This document shows positions 1 through 9,271 of a stretch of DNA of 64,000 nucleotides, in pieces (position 1 is the first letter of the stretch; every line of letters starts with the position of its first letter). Source of the stretch: JBKHYJ01 sp046565505 (GTDB lineage: Bacteria > Acidobacteriota > Blastocatellia > UBA7656); NCBI GenBank assembly GCA_046565505.1, contig JBKHYJ010000025.1, forward strand, positions 14,688-78,687. Reading direction: 5' to 3'. Below the pieces are notes generated by a model. It did not search any database and had not been told where the DNA came from. It was given only the letters and a program-made list of their open reading frames with translations. The position numbers and the translations under genes were made by a program.

Positions 1-2649
1 ATCGAAGTATTAGAGCTGCCACGCGGCGGCAGCTACGCGACAGTCTCCACGCTAGCGGCGGACCTCGGCAACACTATGGTGTTCCCTTCCCTATGCTGCG
101 GGGGCGCGTTACACGTGGTGGCGCAGGAGAGAGCGACTGACCCGGACGCGCTCTCAGAATACTTTGATAAGAACGCGGTCGATTGCCTGAAAATAGTCCC
201 CTCGCACGTCACAGCCCTTATCGGGACGGCCAACGCGGGCAAGGTGCTCCCCCGCAAGCGGCTGATCCTGGGCGGCGAGGCGTCAACCTCTAAATTGATC
301 AGGACGCTTCAGTCGCTTGCGCCGGGCTGCATGATCTTCAATCATTATGGGCCTACGGAGACCACAGTCGGCGTGATGACCTACGACGTAACGCGGCGGG
401 GGCTGGATGATGGCTCGACGCACCTGCCGCTCGGGCGGCCCATCCGAAACACTCAGGCGTATATCCTGGATGAGCATCTCGGGCCGGTCCCCATAGGGGT
501 CACCGGGGATATATACATAGGCGGGGCGGGTGTGACGAGGGGCTATCTCAATCACCCTGAGCTGACCGCCGAGAAATTCATCCCCGACCCTTTCGGCCCG
601 AAACCTGGCGGCCGCATCTACAGTACGGGCGACCTGGGGCACTACCTGCCGAACGGGAACGTGGAATTCCTGGGGCGCGCCGACGAGCAGGTGAAGATTC
701 GGGGCTTTCGGATCGAGTTGAGCGAGATCGAATCCACACTGGCTCAACACCCCGCGGTGCGCGAAGCGGTCGCGGGCGTCGTGGGCAGCTCACCCGCCGA
801 CAAGCAGATCGTGGCCTATATTGTCGCCGATCAATCGCGGCCGCCTTCAATCGGCGAACTGCGCGGCTTTCTGAAGGAGCGGCTGCCGGATTACATGTCC
901 GTTTCTTCTTTCGTGTTCATAGACTCGATACCTCTAACGGCGAATGGCAAGATAGACCGGCGCGCGCTCCCATCGCCCGATTCCGAGCGCCCGAAGGATT
1001 CAGAATACGTCGCCCCGAGGACGGAAGTGGAAGCCATACTCACGAACATATGGCAAGAGGTCCTCGGCGTCGCCCCCGTGAGCGTATATGATAACTTCTT
1101 CGCGCTCGGGGGCGATTCGATTCGCGCGATTCAAATAATTCACAAGGCGCGCGAATATAACTTGTCTATAACGGCCCGCGACGTTTTCCGGTCGGCGACC
1201 GTCTGCGAGATTGCCCGCTCAATCGGCGATGGGCGGCAAGGTCAGAAGGGCGGGCCGCCGCTTCACCTGATAGAACTCCCGCGCGAAGTTCTCGATTCGC
1301 TGCCCGAGGACGTGGAGGACGCCTACCCGCTTTCGAGGATGCAGGGTGTCATGCTCCATCATTACTACAACGACCATCAGAAGGCGGGCGTTTACCACTG
1401 CCAGTTATGGCTCCATATTCAGGACGCCTCCTTATCCATAGACTCTCTCAAAGAGGCGATAGCGGCGATGGTCGCCAGGCACGCGACGCTCCGCACCACG
1501 CTGGTCGCGACCGATGGCGGAAAGACTATCCAGGCGGTGAAGAAAAAAGCCGCCCCTCGGATAGAGGAACATGACATCGGCGGCCTGAGCTTTGAAGAGC
1601 AGGAAGCTTACATCGACGCGGAGGTCGCCGAAGATAGAAAGCGATTGTTCGGGATCAATGATGGCGAGCCCCTTATTCGGTTCAAGCTTTTTAAGAGGTC
1701 CGATACCTCGATAGAGTTCTTCCGCTCGACCAGTCATTTGATCGCGGACGGCTGGGGGACTAACCAGTTCTGTAAAGAGCTATTAGAGTTTTACCTGAAG
1801 ATCAAGGCCGGCCAGGAGGCGCCCACCTCAACCGTGCCCAACAGCCTGAAGGAATTCATCGCCCTGGAAAAAGAGATCGAGGCCTCCAAAGAGGCGCGCG
1901 ATTTTTGGGCGGATCATCTGAGGCAGCGGCGGCCTCTTAAGTTAACGCCGATGGCCTACATCGATGAACGGTCCGATGGCAAGGTCATTTACCCCATAGG
2001 CTCGGAACTCGCGGCCGAGCTGGCGAAGCTCGCGAATGGCCTGAGCGTTTCGCTGAAGACCATCTTCTTGAGCGCCTATCTGGACATAATCGGTGGGATC
2101 GGCGGCCAGAATGTGGCCACAGTCGGCGTTGTTTCAAATGGCAGGTCGGAAAGGCTATCGGAGCCCTTTAAAGCGCTGGGGCTGTTCTGGAACCTGGCCC
2201 CCTTCTGCTGCCGGATAGATTTTGAGGATAAGCTCGAACAACTGAGGGAGGTCCAAAGGCTGCTCATAGATGTCGAGCAATTCGCGACCTACCCGCTGGC
2301 GAAGATTCTGGAGGATCAACAGGAGGGCGAATTGTTCTTCGCCTCGTTCAACTATCTTCATTTCCCCGATGGCGCGGCAGTGCCCGGCGACATGGGCCTG
2401 AAAGTAGTCAGGTCGAAGGGCTATGATAAGTTTCATTTCCCGCTCAACTACGTCGTGTCAACAAACGCCTTCGACGCCGGAATGACCTTGCGGGTGGAGT
2501 TCGACAAGCTCTATTTTAGCGGCGACTCGGTCGGCGCGACGATCAGGAAATACGTCGAGCAGTTGACGCGGCTCGCCGGCGCGGGCCGGGAAAAGCTTGC
2601 CGCGCCTCCGCGCCGCTCGGACATCGGCTTGCGGGCAGGTAGCAGATAG
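1..2649 (+). CDS. Non-ribosomal peptide synthetase, C-terminal part (A-PCP-C), cut by window edge
   Basis: The frame is open from base 1, so the gene begins left of the window; about 882 residues are visible. Counting from base 1, the C-terminal half of an adenylation domain comes first, with the A5 motif NHYGPTE near residue 115, the YSTGDL motif, the core GRADEQVKIRGFRIEL and the NGKIDR motif. A peptidyl carrier domain follows, with the phosphopantetheine serine in LGGDSIRAIQ. A condensation-type domain of about 450 residues starts at DAYPLSRMQ. Its active-site motif reads SHLIADG, so the first His of the usual HHxxxDG is Ser, but the second, catalytic His is present. The protein ends right after this domain with no further carrier or thioesterase. 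The final C domain may couple to another synthetase or take part in release (inference). The A4-A5 specificity region is incomplete, so the substrate cannot be called. Confidence 0.95.
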   Translation: MEVLELPRGGSYATVSTLAADLGNTMVFPSLCCGGALHVVAQERATDPDALSEYFDKNAVDCLKIVPSHVTALIGTANAGKVLPRKRLILGGEASTSKLIRTLQSLAPGCMIFNHYGPTETTVGVMTYDVTRRGLDDGSTHLPLGRPIRNTQAYILDEHLGPVPIGVTGDIYIGGAGVTRGYLNHPELTAEKFIPDPFGPKPGGRIYSTGDLGHYLPNGNVEFLGRADEQVKIRGFRIELSEIESTLAQHPAVREAVAGVVGSSPADKQIVAYIVADQSRPPSIGELRGFLKERLPDYMSVSSFVFIDSIPLTANGKIDRRALPSPDSERPKDSEYVAPRTEVEAILTNIWQEVLGVAPVSVYDNFFALGGDSIRAIQIIHKAREYNLSITARDVFRSATVCEIARSIGDGRQGQKGGPPLHLIELPREVLDSLPEDVEDAYPLSRMQGVMLHHYYNDHQKAGVYHCQLWLHIQDASLSIDSLKEAIAAMVARHATLRTTLVATDGGKTIQAVKKKAAPRIEEHDIGGLSFEEQEAYIDAEVAEDRKRLFGINDGEPLIRFKLFKRSDTSIEFFRSTSHLIADGWGTNQFCKELLEFYLKIKAGQEAPTSTVPNSLKEFIALEKEIEASKEARDFWADHLRQRRPLKLTPMAYIDERSDGKVIYPIGSELAAELAKLANGLSVSLKTIFLSAYLDIIGGIGGQNVATVGVVSNGRSERLSEPFKALGLFWNLAPFCCRIDFEDKLEQLREVQRLLIDVEQFATYPLAKILEDQQEGELFFASFNYLHFPDGAAVPGDMGLKVVRSKGYDKFHFPLNYVVSTNAFDAGMTLRVEFDKLYFSGDSVGATIRKYVEQLTRLAGAGREKLAAPPRRSDIGLRAGSR

Positions 2650-2786
2650 TCACGCCCGCGCGGGGCAAGACAGGTGTCGAATGCTGATTGATACCACGCG
2701 GGGCGGCGCATGCCTGACGCGGTGTTGCTCGTCAGCCCGAAACATTGCTTCGCGTTTAACGGCCGGTATTAACCCAGGAGAAATTC

Positions 2787-4142
2787 ATGACAAGCGACGC
2801 AGGAGCGAGTCCCGCCACCGAAGAGGTCAGGCCGGGTGTCGCCGCCGATGAGGCGAAAGCAAAACTGTCACCCGGCGCACGCCTGCGGGGGAATCACAAC
2901 TTCAACTTATTCTGGGCCGGGCAAACGTTTGACGCGTTCGGCGACGCCGCGGCCCTGATTGTAATCCCCCTACTGGTCTTTGACGCGACTGGCTCCGTGA
3001 TCCAAATGGGGCTTGTGACCGCGCTGATCGGGGTCGGCAACCTCATTTCGAGTATCATCTCAGGCATCTTCGTAGACAGCATGGACCGCCGGCGGGCGAT
3101 CCTGCTCTGCGACATCGGGAGGACTTTCTTCTACCTCGTCCTCCCGGCTTACTGGTGGCTCGCCGGCCCGAGCATGTGGCCGATTTACGTCATCGCGCTC
3201 ATCACGGCGTACCTCACGACGTTCTTCGTTATCGCATACGTCTCTGCCATACCGAATATCGTGGACCAGGACCAGATCGCGGACGCCAATGGGCGGCTGC
3301 AAGCGACCGTCGCGCTGGCCTCGGTGGCGGGCCCGATGCTGACAGGGTTTGCCTCTAAACAATTCGGCTCCAGCAAAGCCATCATAATCGTCGCGCTGTC
3401 TTACTGGATTTCCGCGTGCCTGATGTTCTTCGTCAGGCTGCGCAAGGGGTCTTCGATAAAGGACGAGCAGCCTTCCGATTCGGGCGCTTCCCGGCTCGAC
3501 ACTCTTCTGGTGGGCGTGCGCTTTCTGCTGCGCCACCCCGCGCTTAAGACGGTCACATTCCTGCTGGCCGCCATATCTTTCGTGACGGGCGCCACGGTCA
3601 ATCTGTTTATCTACCGGCTCAGGCATGACCTCAACCAGAGTGACAATACGGTCGGGGTGGTGTTCGGGTTGGCGAGCCTCGGCGCGGTCGCGGCGGGCGC
3701 GCTCGCGCCGCTGCTGTACCGCAAGAAGGGGTTCGGCTTCTCTTTCCTGGGGAGCTTCTTTTTCATAGGGCTCACGACCATGCTCGCGGGGTTATCACAC
3801 GGCCTTACGATCATCGCGCTGATGGCGGTCGGCTACAGTTTCGGCCTGACGATCAGGGGCGTAAGCTCGATGACCCTGCGACAGCAGGTCACGCCGAATC
3901 ACTTGCTGGGTCGAGTCTCGTCGGCGTTCTGGGCCATGCTGTCTGTGCTCGGCCCTCTCGGCACGGCCGCCGCCTCGGCGCTCGCGGAGGCCGTCGGCAC
4001 TCCGCTGGCCCTCATCGTGATCGGAGCACTCTGCATGGCGATTGCCGTCGTCGGCCTGTTCACGCGGGCCAACGTACGGCAGCCGGAGTTGCTGTACCCC
4101 GCCGACGCGCTCGATGCGACCGGCAAGCCCACCGGCCCGTAG
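2787..4142 (+). CDS. MFS transporter, probable peptide/siderophore exporter
   Basis: This 451-residue membrane protein has a hydrophilic N-terminus of about 40 residues followed by many hydrophobic segments, as in the 12-helix major facilitator superfamily. The loop between helices 2 and 3 carries the MFS signature-like sequence GIFVDSMDRRRAIL. The layout resembles the EntS-type MFS_3 group, whose characterised members export siderophores. The start at 2787 is preceded by AGGAG at a good distance. The gene lies 137 bp downstream of the NRPS on the same strand and 109 bp before a methyltransferase, so export of the NRPS product is the likely role (inference from context). Substrate and direction of transport are not shown by the sequence. 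Confidence 0.9.
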   Translation: MTSDAGASPATEEVRPGVAADEAKAKLSPGARLRGNHNFNLFWAGQTFDAFGDAAALIVIPLLVFDATGSVIQMGLVTALIGVGNLISSIISGIFVDSMDRRRAILLCDIGRTFFYLVLPAYWWLAGPSMWPIYVIALITAYLTTFFVIAYVSAIPNIVDQDQIADANGRLQATVALASVAGPMLTGFASKQFGSSKAIIIVALSYWISACLMFFVRLRKGSSIKDEQPSDSGASRLDTLLVGVRFLLRHPALKTVTFLLAAISFVTGATVNLFIYRLRHDLNQSDNTVGVVFGLASLGAVAAGALAPLLYRKKGFGFSFLGSFFFIGLTTMLAGLSHGLTIIALMAVGYSFGLTIRGVSSMTLRQQVTPNHLLGRVSSAFWAMLSVLGPLGTAAASALAEAVGTPLALIVIGALCMAIAVVGLFTRANVRQPELLYPADALDATGKPTGP

Positions 4143-4251
4143 CTGATTCGTTAACTCGATACGCTGTCTGACCTTTCAGGCTTGGGCAGTATATAAAGCG
4201 CGGCAGTTTTAAAGAACTTTGCCGCTATCTTTGCGCTAAAGGAGAAACCAC

Positions 4252-5091
4252 ATGTCTAGAACAAGGTTGTATCAGGCAAGCCTGGAGAATGTTGACCTTG
4301 ATAGCGAGATCAAGCGCCTGTACCATCAGGCCAATCTGAGCCCCGAAAAAGAGGCGCGAGCCCTGAAGGGCTTCGGGTTGCGGGATGGCATGTCTGTGCT
4401 GGAGGTGGCGAGCGGCCCAGGCTTTGTTACCGAGTGGCTTTCCAAGCTGGTGCCGAATGGCTCGATCACCTGCGTGGAAATCGACCCGGCTTTAATCAGT
4501 CACGCCGAGGGCTATTTAAAAGGCAAGGCCGGCTCGCCCTACCGCATCATTGAAGGGTCCGTGATGAACCTTGATTTCCCTGATAACACGTTCGACTTCG
4601 CCTTCGTGCGCCTGCTCTACGAGCACCTGGAGGACTCCGTCGCGGCCACGAAGGAGATTATGCGCACGCTCAAACCCGGGGCCAAGCTCGTTGTCGCCGA
4701 GGGCGACAACGCTTTCAACAACATCACAGACCCGTATTTCCGGGAGGTTCAACCCATTCGCGATAAGCTGGTCCAGCTTCAGTTCGCGCAGGGCGGAAAC
4801 GTCATGATAGGGCGGAGCCTTTATCGCATCCTGACAACTGCGGGGCTCGAGGACGTGGACCTTGAGGCCATTGCCTCCCACAGCGGCGACAAGGGCCTCG
4901 AATGGTTCTACCCCCAGTTCAACCCGGACCGCCTGATGCCTGCGGTGAAGGAGGGCGTCATCACTGAGGCCGAGTATGAGCTATTCCGTTCCACCGTTGA
5001 AAAGTTCCTCGCCTCGAAAGACTCATTCTATTTGAGAATCCTGCTGATGGCTTGCGGCCAGAAACCCTCACGGGCCGGCAGCGAGAGCTAA
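4252..5091 (+). CDS. SAM-dependent class I methyltransferase
   Basis: The 279-residue protein has a Rossmann-type methyltransferase fold. Motif I is LEVASGPGF (residues 50-58), the acidic end of strand 2 is in CVEIDP, and the post-motif is LDFPDNTFDFAFV followed by an LKPGAKLVVAEG strand. These features match the Methyltransf_11/25 group that uses S-adenosylmethionine. The start has a clear AAAGGAG ribosome-binding site. It lies between the MFS gene and a strong stem-loop, on the same strand as the NRPS, so a tailoring role (N-, O- or C-methylation of the peptide) is plausible but inferred. The acceptor cannot be read from sequence. Confidence 0.88.
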   Translation: MSRTRLYQASLENVDLDSEIKRLYHQANLSPEKEARALKGFGLRDGMSVLEVASGPGFVTEWLSKLVPNGSITCVEIDPALISHAEGYLKGKAGSPYRIIEGSVMNLDFPDNTFDFAFVRLLYEHLEDSVAATKEIMRTLKPGAKLVVAEGDNAFNNITDPYFREVQPIRDKLVQLQFAQGGNVMIGRSLYRILTTAGLEDVDLEAIASHSGDKGLEWFYPQFNPDRLMPAVKEGVITEAEYELFRSTVEKFLASKDSFYLRILLMACGQKPSRAGSES

Positions 5092-5127
5092 CACGCGCTC
5101 ACATGGCCGGGCGCGGCTTGATTAATT

Positions 5128-5162
5128 CGGGGCGGAGGGCTTTCTTTAAGCCCTCCGCCCCG
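5128..5162 (+). terminator. Stem-loop, probable transcription terminator after the methyltransferase
   Basis: A 15-bp perfect inverted repeat (cggggcggagggctt and its complement) encloses a 5-nt loop, 36 bp after the methyltransferase stop. No T-run follows, so it is not a classical intrinsic terminator. It may still end the transcript or protect its 3' end. The rest of the 399-bp gap from 5092 to 5490 shows no convincing gene. Confidence 0.6.
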
Positions 5163-5490
5163 CGTGAAGCGACGACCGCCGCAAGGATGTCTGAGCGGCC
5201 TGCCGGTCGAAGGAAACAGCCGGCACTCCCTCAGCCGGGCGTGAGGTCGGAATTGACAGCGGTTTGCCGCCATACATGAACCCGCTCGCTCATTTCAACC
5301 GCAACCGCAGCGATCAACCCTCTCATTGATTCCCTTTCCGCTTGCTAGCCTCTGAGCTTTATTTCACAATATCGCTCACGGACCTTTGACGGGACGTGAT
5401 CCTGGCTTTCGCTCTTTTCTGCCGGTTGTCCCATGTCCGCCGGCATGGCGTCGTGCTGAACAGGCGGCAAGGCAAGTAGGGGGTCGAGTT

Positions 5491-7932
5491 ATGGAAGGTT
5501 TAAAACAAGACATTCGCTACGCGCTCAGAAAACAACTGGGCCAGCCCGGCTTCACCGTGATGGTCGTGATAGCGCTGGCTTTAGGGATAGGGGCGAACAC
5601 GGCGATTTTCAGCATGGTTAACGCGGTGTTGCTCCGGCAATTACCCTTCCGCGAGCCGGGGCAATTGATATCAATCTCGTCCACAGGGGTGGAGGACGAA
5701 AAGAGCCCTTTCTCGATCCCGGACTTCCTGGACTATCAGAGTCAAAATGAGACCTTGCAAGACATGGTTGCCTTCGCGGAATTCGGCGTCAACCTTTCAC
5801 AGGATGGCGACCCGGAGCGCATGCAAGGGGTACGAATATCCGCGAATGTTTTCAGGATGCTGGGCGTAAACGCTGCCATCGGCCGCACGCTCGTGCCCGA
5901 GGATGACAAGCAGAGCGGCGAGCGCGTAGTGGTGTTGACTCACGGGCTGTGGCAGCGCCGCTTCGGCTCCGACCCCGGCCTGGTCGGCAAAACGCTCACC
6001 TTCAACAATGATAATTACACGGTGGTCGGGGTGATGCCGCCCGAGTTCGTATTCCCGAGGAGCCGCGCAGAGGTTGGGTTCCCTCTTGTGCCGGACGGCG
6101 ACTCGCGCCGCTCGAACCGTGGGGACGCTTTCCTCAGAGTCATCGCCCGGTTGAAGCCCGGTATAACGCCCGAGAGGGCGCGCGCGGACCTTGACAGCAT
6201 CGCCCGGCGTTTGCAAACTCAATACCCCGTGACCAACGCACGCGCGACCGGCGTGAGTTTGACCATGCTGCATGACGAGGTGGTCGGCAACTACCGAATG
6301 GCTTTGCTGGTCTTGTTCACGGCGGTCGGCCTGGTGCTGCTTATAGCATGCACAAACCTCGCGATACTGCTGCTCGCCCGCGCGTCCGTGCGCCGCAGGG
6401 AGATCGCCATACGCACGGCGCTCGGGGCGACCAGAGCGCGCATGATCCGGCAGCTCCTCACCGAGAGCGTACTGCTCGCGATCCTGGGCGGGCTGGCGGG
6501 CCTCGGCCTGACAAAGTTCGCGGTCATTTTCCTACTAAAATTAGTTCCCGCCGATCTACCCCGGGTGAAAGAGATCAACATCGACATTGAAGTGCTGCTG
6601 TTCACGCTGGCCCTCTCGATGCTGGCCGGCGTGTTGTTCGGGTTGGCGCCCGCGATCCAAGCCTCGAAGGTGAACCTGAACGATCAGCTTAAAGGGACGA
6701 GCCTGGGCTCCATCGGCGGGGTCCGGCAAAACCGCACCTACAGCATACTGGTGGTCGCCGAGATAGCAATATCTCTGGTGCTTTTGATCAGCGCGGGCTT
6801 GTTCGTTAAGAGCTTCATACAAATCCAGGCGGTGAACCCGGGCTTCGACACTGAGCACCTGCTGGTCGTGCGGCTGGCGTTGCCGAAGTACAAATATTCA
6901 AAGCGAGAGGCCGTTAACAATTTCTTTGAGAGCGTTGAGCCCAGGGTTAAGAATCTGCCCGGTGTCCAGTCCGTCAGCGCAATCTCCATCCTCCCTTTAT
7001 CCGGGCTGGTCGCCAGCATAGACTTCACAATCGTCGGCCGCCCCCCGGTGACGACGGCCGAGACTCCCGTCGCACAGTACCGAATGATCGCGCCTGATTA
7101 TTTCCGCACGATGAACATCCCTATCCTCAGCGGACGCGAGTTCACGGGGCTCGACAGGGCGCAAACTTTACCCGTAGCCATCGTTAATCAGACTCTAGCC
7201 CGGCGATACTGGCCGGATTCGGACCCGGTCGGCTCTCATCTGAAGGTCCAAGACGGGGCGGTTGATCCCCGCGAAGTCGAGATAATAGGCGTCGTCGGCA
7301 ACGTGAGGCAGAAGAGGCTGGACGATGAGCCGACGGCGGACATCTACGTACCCTTGCAGCAAGTCCCCGAGCGCACGGTAGTTTATCTGACGAATAACAT
7401 GTTCCTTACGATAAGGGCTTCGGGCCCTCCGCTTGCGTTGGCCGGGGCGGTGAAGAGTGAAGTACAGTCGGTTGACAGGGACGTGCCGGCCACGAGCACG
7501 ACGACTATGGAACAATTCCTGTCGGCGTCGGTCGCCCCGAGGCGCTTTAACCTGCTTTTGGTAGGCGTCTTCGCCAGCGCGGGGCTGCTGCTGGCCGCCG
7601 CGGGCCTCTATTCAGTAATCGCGTACGCCGTTTCGCAGCGCAAGCGCGAGATCGGCATACGCATGGCGCTCGGCGCGCAGCGGCGGGACGTATTCAGGCT
7701 CGTCGTAGGGAATGGGATACGCCTCGTCCTGGTCGGGGTGGTTGCGGGATTAATCGGGTCGTTCGCCGTGCTGCGCATAATGTCGAGCCTACTTTTCGGC
7801 GTCACCGCAAGCGACCCTTCTATTTACATATTCGCGTCGCTTCTACTGCTTCTAATCGGATTATTAGCCAGTTTCGTCCCGGCGCGCAGCGCCACGAAAG
7901 TGAATCCGCTGATCGCGCTGCGTTCCGAGTGA
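5491..7932 (+). CDS. MacB/FtsX-type ABC transporter permease, acidobacterial duplicated permease (ADOP) family
   Basis: The open frame reaches further upstream, but the family N-terminus is at 5491 (MEGLKQDIRYALRK), preceded by a G-rich ribosome-binding site; this gives 813 residues. The first membrane segment carries LALGIGANTAIFSMVNAVLL, the hallmark of these orphan permeases. A MacB periplasmic core domain follows, then an FtsX domain (three hydrophobic segments around residues 270-400), then the whole core-plus-FtsX unit again. The C-terminal RKREIGIRMALGA motif is typical. Such duplicated permeases are abundant in Acidobacteriota and occur without a dedicated ATPase gene, as here. Its position between NRPS-cluster genes could mean a role in export or immunity, but these genes are scattered so widely that the link is weak. 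Confidence 0.92.
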   Translation: MEGLKQDIRYALRKQLGQPGFTVMVVIALALGIGANTAIFSMVNAVLLRQLPFREPGQLISISSTGVEDEKSPFSIPDFLDYQSQNETLQDMVAFAEFGVNLSQDGDPERMQGVRISANVFRMLGVNAAIGRTLVPEDDKQSGERVVVLTHGLWQRRFGSDPGLVGKTLTFNNDNYTVVGVMPPEFVFPRSRAEVGFPLVPDGDSRRSNRGDAFLRVIARLKPGITPERARADLDSIARRLQTQYPVTNARATGVSLTMLHDEVVGNYRMALLVLFTAVGLVLLIACTNLAILLLARASVRRREIAIRTALGATRARMIRQLLTESVLLAILGGLAGLGLTKFAVIFLLKLVPADLPRVKEINIDIEVLLFTLALSMLAGVLFGLAPAIQASKVNLNDQLKGTSLGSIGGVRQNRTYSILVVAEIAISLVLLISAGLFVKSFIQIQAVNPGFDTEHLLVVRLALPKYKYSKREAVNNFFESVEPRVKNLPGVQSVSAISILPLSGLVASIDFTIVGRPPVTTAETPVAQYRMIAPDYFRTMNIPILSGREFTGLDRAQTLPVAIVNQTLARRYWPDSDPVGSHLKVQDGAVDPREVEIIGVVGNVRQKRLDDEPTADIYVPLQQVPERTVVYLTNNMFLTIRASGPPLALAGAVKSEVQSVDRDVPATSTTTMEQFLSASVAPRRFNLLLVGVFASAGLLLAAAGLYSVIAYAVSQRKREIGIRMALGAQRRDVFRLVVGNGIRLVLVGVVAGLIGSFAVLRIMSSLLFGVTASDPSIYIFASLLLLLIGLLASFVPARSATKVNPLIALRSE

Positions 7933-8210
7933 AGGGGCAAAGCAATAGCAGGCATGCGTGCCGCCCGGCAGGTGGCTGACCTCACCGGATCAAACTCTTA
8001 AAATTGTCGCCCGCGACGGCGTCTATGCCTGAAGGTGCGCGTGTTTCGGCGCGGCGATAGCCCCGCGCGTCGCCCGCGTTGCGCGGAATTGCATAAGAGC
8101 GAAGGGCCATTGAATCAGGCCCGCATTTGTGAATATGGGCGCACGTTTAGAAGGCGCATGCCCCAGGTTTATCCTCATTCTTAATTCGCACGAGCACGGA
8201 GGGGACTGAT

Positions 8211-9212
8211 ATGTTCGGAGGCATTCTGTCCGCGATAGGCCACACGCCGCTGGTCGGGTTAACGAAGGTGATAGAGGACATCAACTTCAGGCTATTCGCC
8301 AAGCTGGAATCGCTCAACCCCGGCGGCAGCATGAAAGACCGGCCGGCCATCAGCATCATCAAACATGGGCTTGAGACGGGCGTGATAAATCCTGACACGG
8401 TGATCGTCGAGTCAAGCTCCGGGAACATGGGCGTGGGGCTGGCGCAGGCCTGTTCGTACCTCGGGCTACGATTCGTTTGCGTAGTTGACCCTAAAGTTAC
8501 TTCGCAAAACCTGAGGCTGCTCAAAGCCTACGGCGTGGATATTGACATGGTGCCGGAGCCTGACCCCGTGACCGGCGAATTCCTGAAAGCGAGGCTCGAC
8601 AGGGTACAGTACCTCCTGACCACCATCGAGAATAGCTTCTGGCCCAACCAGTACGCGAACCAGTACAACCCCCTCGCCCATCACCAGACGATGCAGGAAA
8701 TAATGACGGACCTGGACGGAAAGCTCGACTACGTCTTCTGCGCGACCAGCACCTGCGGCACGATGAGAGGCTGCGCGGAGTACGTCCGCGAGCATAACCT
8801 GCCCACGAAGGTCATCGCTGTTGACGCGATAGGGAGCGTGATTTTCGGCGGCCCGAGCGCCAAGAGGCTGATACCAGGTCATGGGGCAGGTGTGAGGCCA
8901 TCGCTCTTCCGGCCTGACCTGGTGGAAAAGCATGTGCTGGTTTCGGACCTGGACTGCGTGGTGGGTTGCCGCCGGCTCGCCCGCAAAGAGGCCATCCTCG
9001 CTGGGGGCTCGTCCGGGGCCATAGTGTCTGCCGTCGAGCTTGTGAAAGATGAGATCGAAGAGGGCGCGACCTGTGCGCTCATACTGCCCGACAGAGGCGA
9101 ACGCTACCTCGATACCATCTATTCAGACGAATGGGTTGAGCAACACTTCGGCGACGTGTCTCACCTGTGGCTCGACGCGAGGGAGACTCAGACATGCGCG
9201 TCGGCGACGTGA
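8211..9212 (+). CDS. sbnA: SbnA-like PLP enzyme, N-(2-amino-2-carboxyethyl)-L-glutamate synthase
   Basis: The 333-residue protein belongs to the cysteine synthase (fold type II PLP) superfamily. The Schiff-base lysine is K42 in NPGGSMKDRPA, the phosphate/substrate loop is ESSSGNMGVGLA (residues 67-78), and the C-terminal PLP-phosphate loop is GGSSGA. Several stretches match the SbnA branch rather than CysK: the CVVDPK segment, the WINQYAN-type segment (here FWPNQYAN), AVDAIGSVIFG and ILPDRGERYLDTIYSD. SbnA joins O-phospho-L-serine and glutamate; an SbnB-type dehydrogenase then releases L-2,3-diaminopropionate and 2-oxoglutarate. No sbnB is in the window, so it may lie upstream or elsewhere. 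GGAGGGG precedes the start. Its position beside the NRPS indicates a Dap building block for the peptide. Confidence 0.88.
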   Translation: MFGGILSAIGHTPLVGLTKVIEDINFRLFAKLESLNPGGSMKDRPAISIIKHGLETGVINPDTVIVESSSGNMGVGLAQACSYLGLRFVCVVDPKVTSQNLRLLKAYGVDIDMVPEPDPVTGEFLKARLDRVQYLLTTIENSFWPNQYANQYNPLAHHQTMQEIMTDLDGKLDYVFCATSTCGTMRGCAEYVREHNLPTKVIAVDAIGSVIFGGPSAKRLIPGHGAGVRPSLFRPDLVEKHVLVSDLDCVVGCRRLARKEAILAGGSSGAIVSAVELVKDEIEEGATCALILPDRGERYLDTIYSDEWVEQHFGDVSHLWLDARETQTCASAT

Positions 9213-9271
9213 CAGAATTCAAAGCTCAATGCACAAGCCCCATGCTTAAAAATGTGAGGCCCCAGATGCCT

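Noticed and set aside
8211..9212. Annotation as housekeeping cysteine synthase (CysK)
   Set aside because: Several segments match the SbnA branch better, and the gene stands next to an NRPS rather than with sulphur genes.
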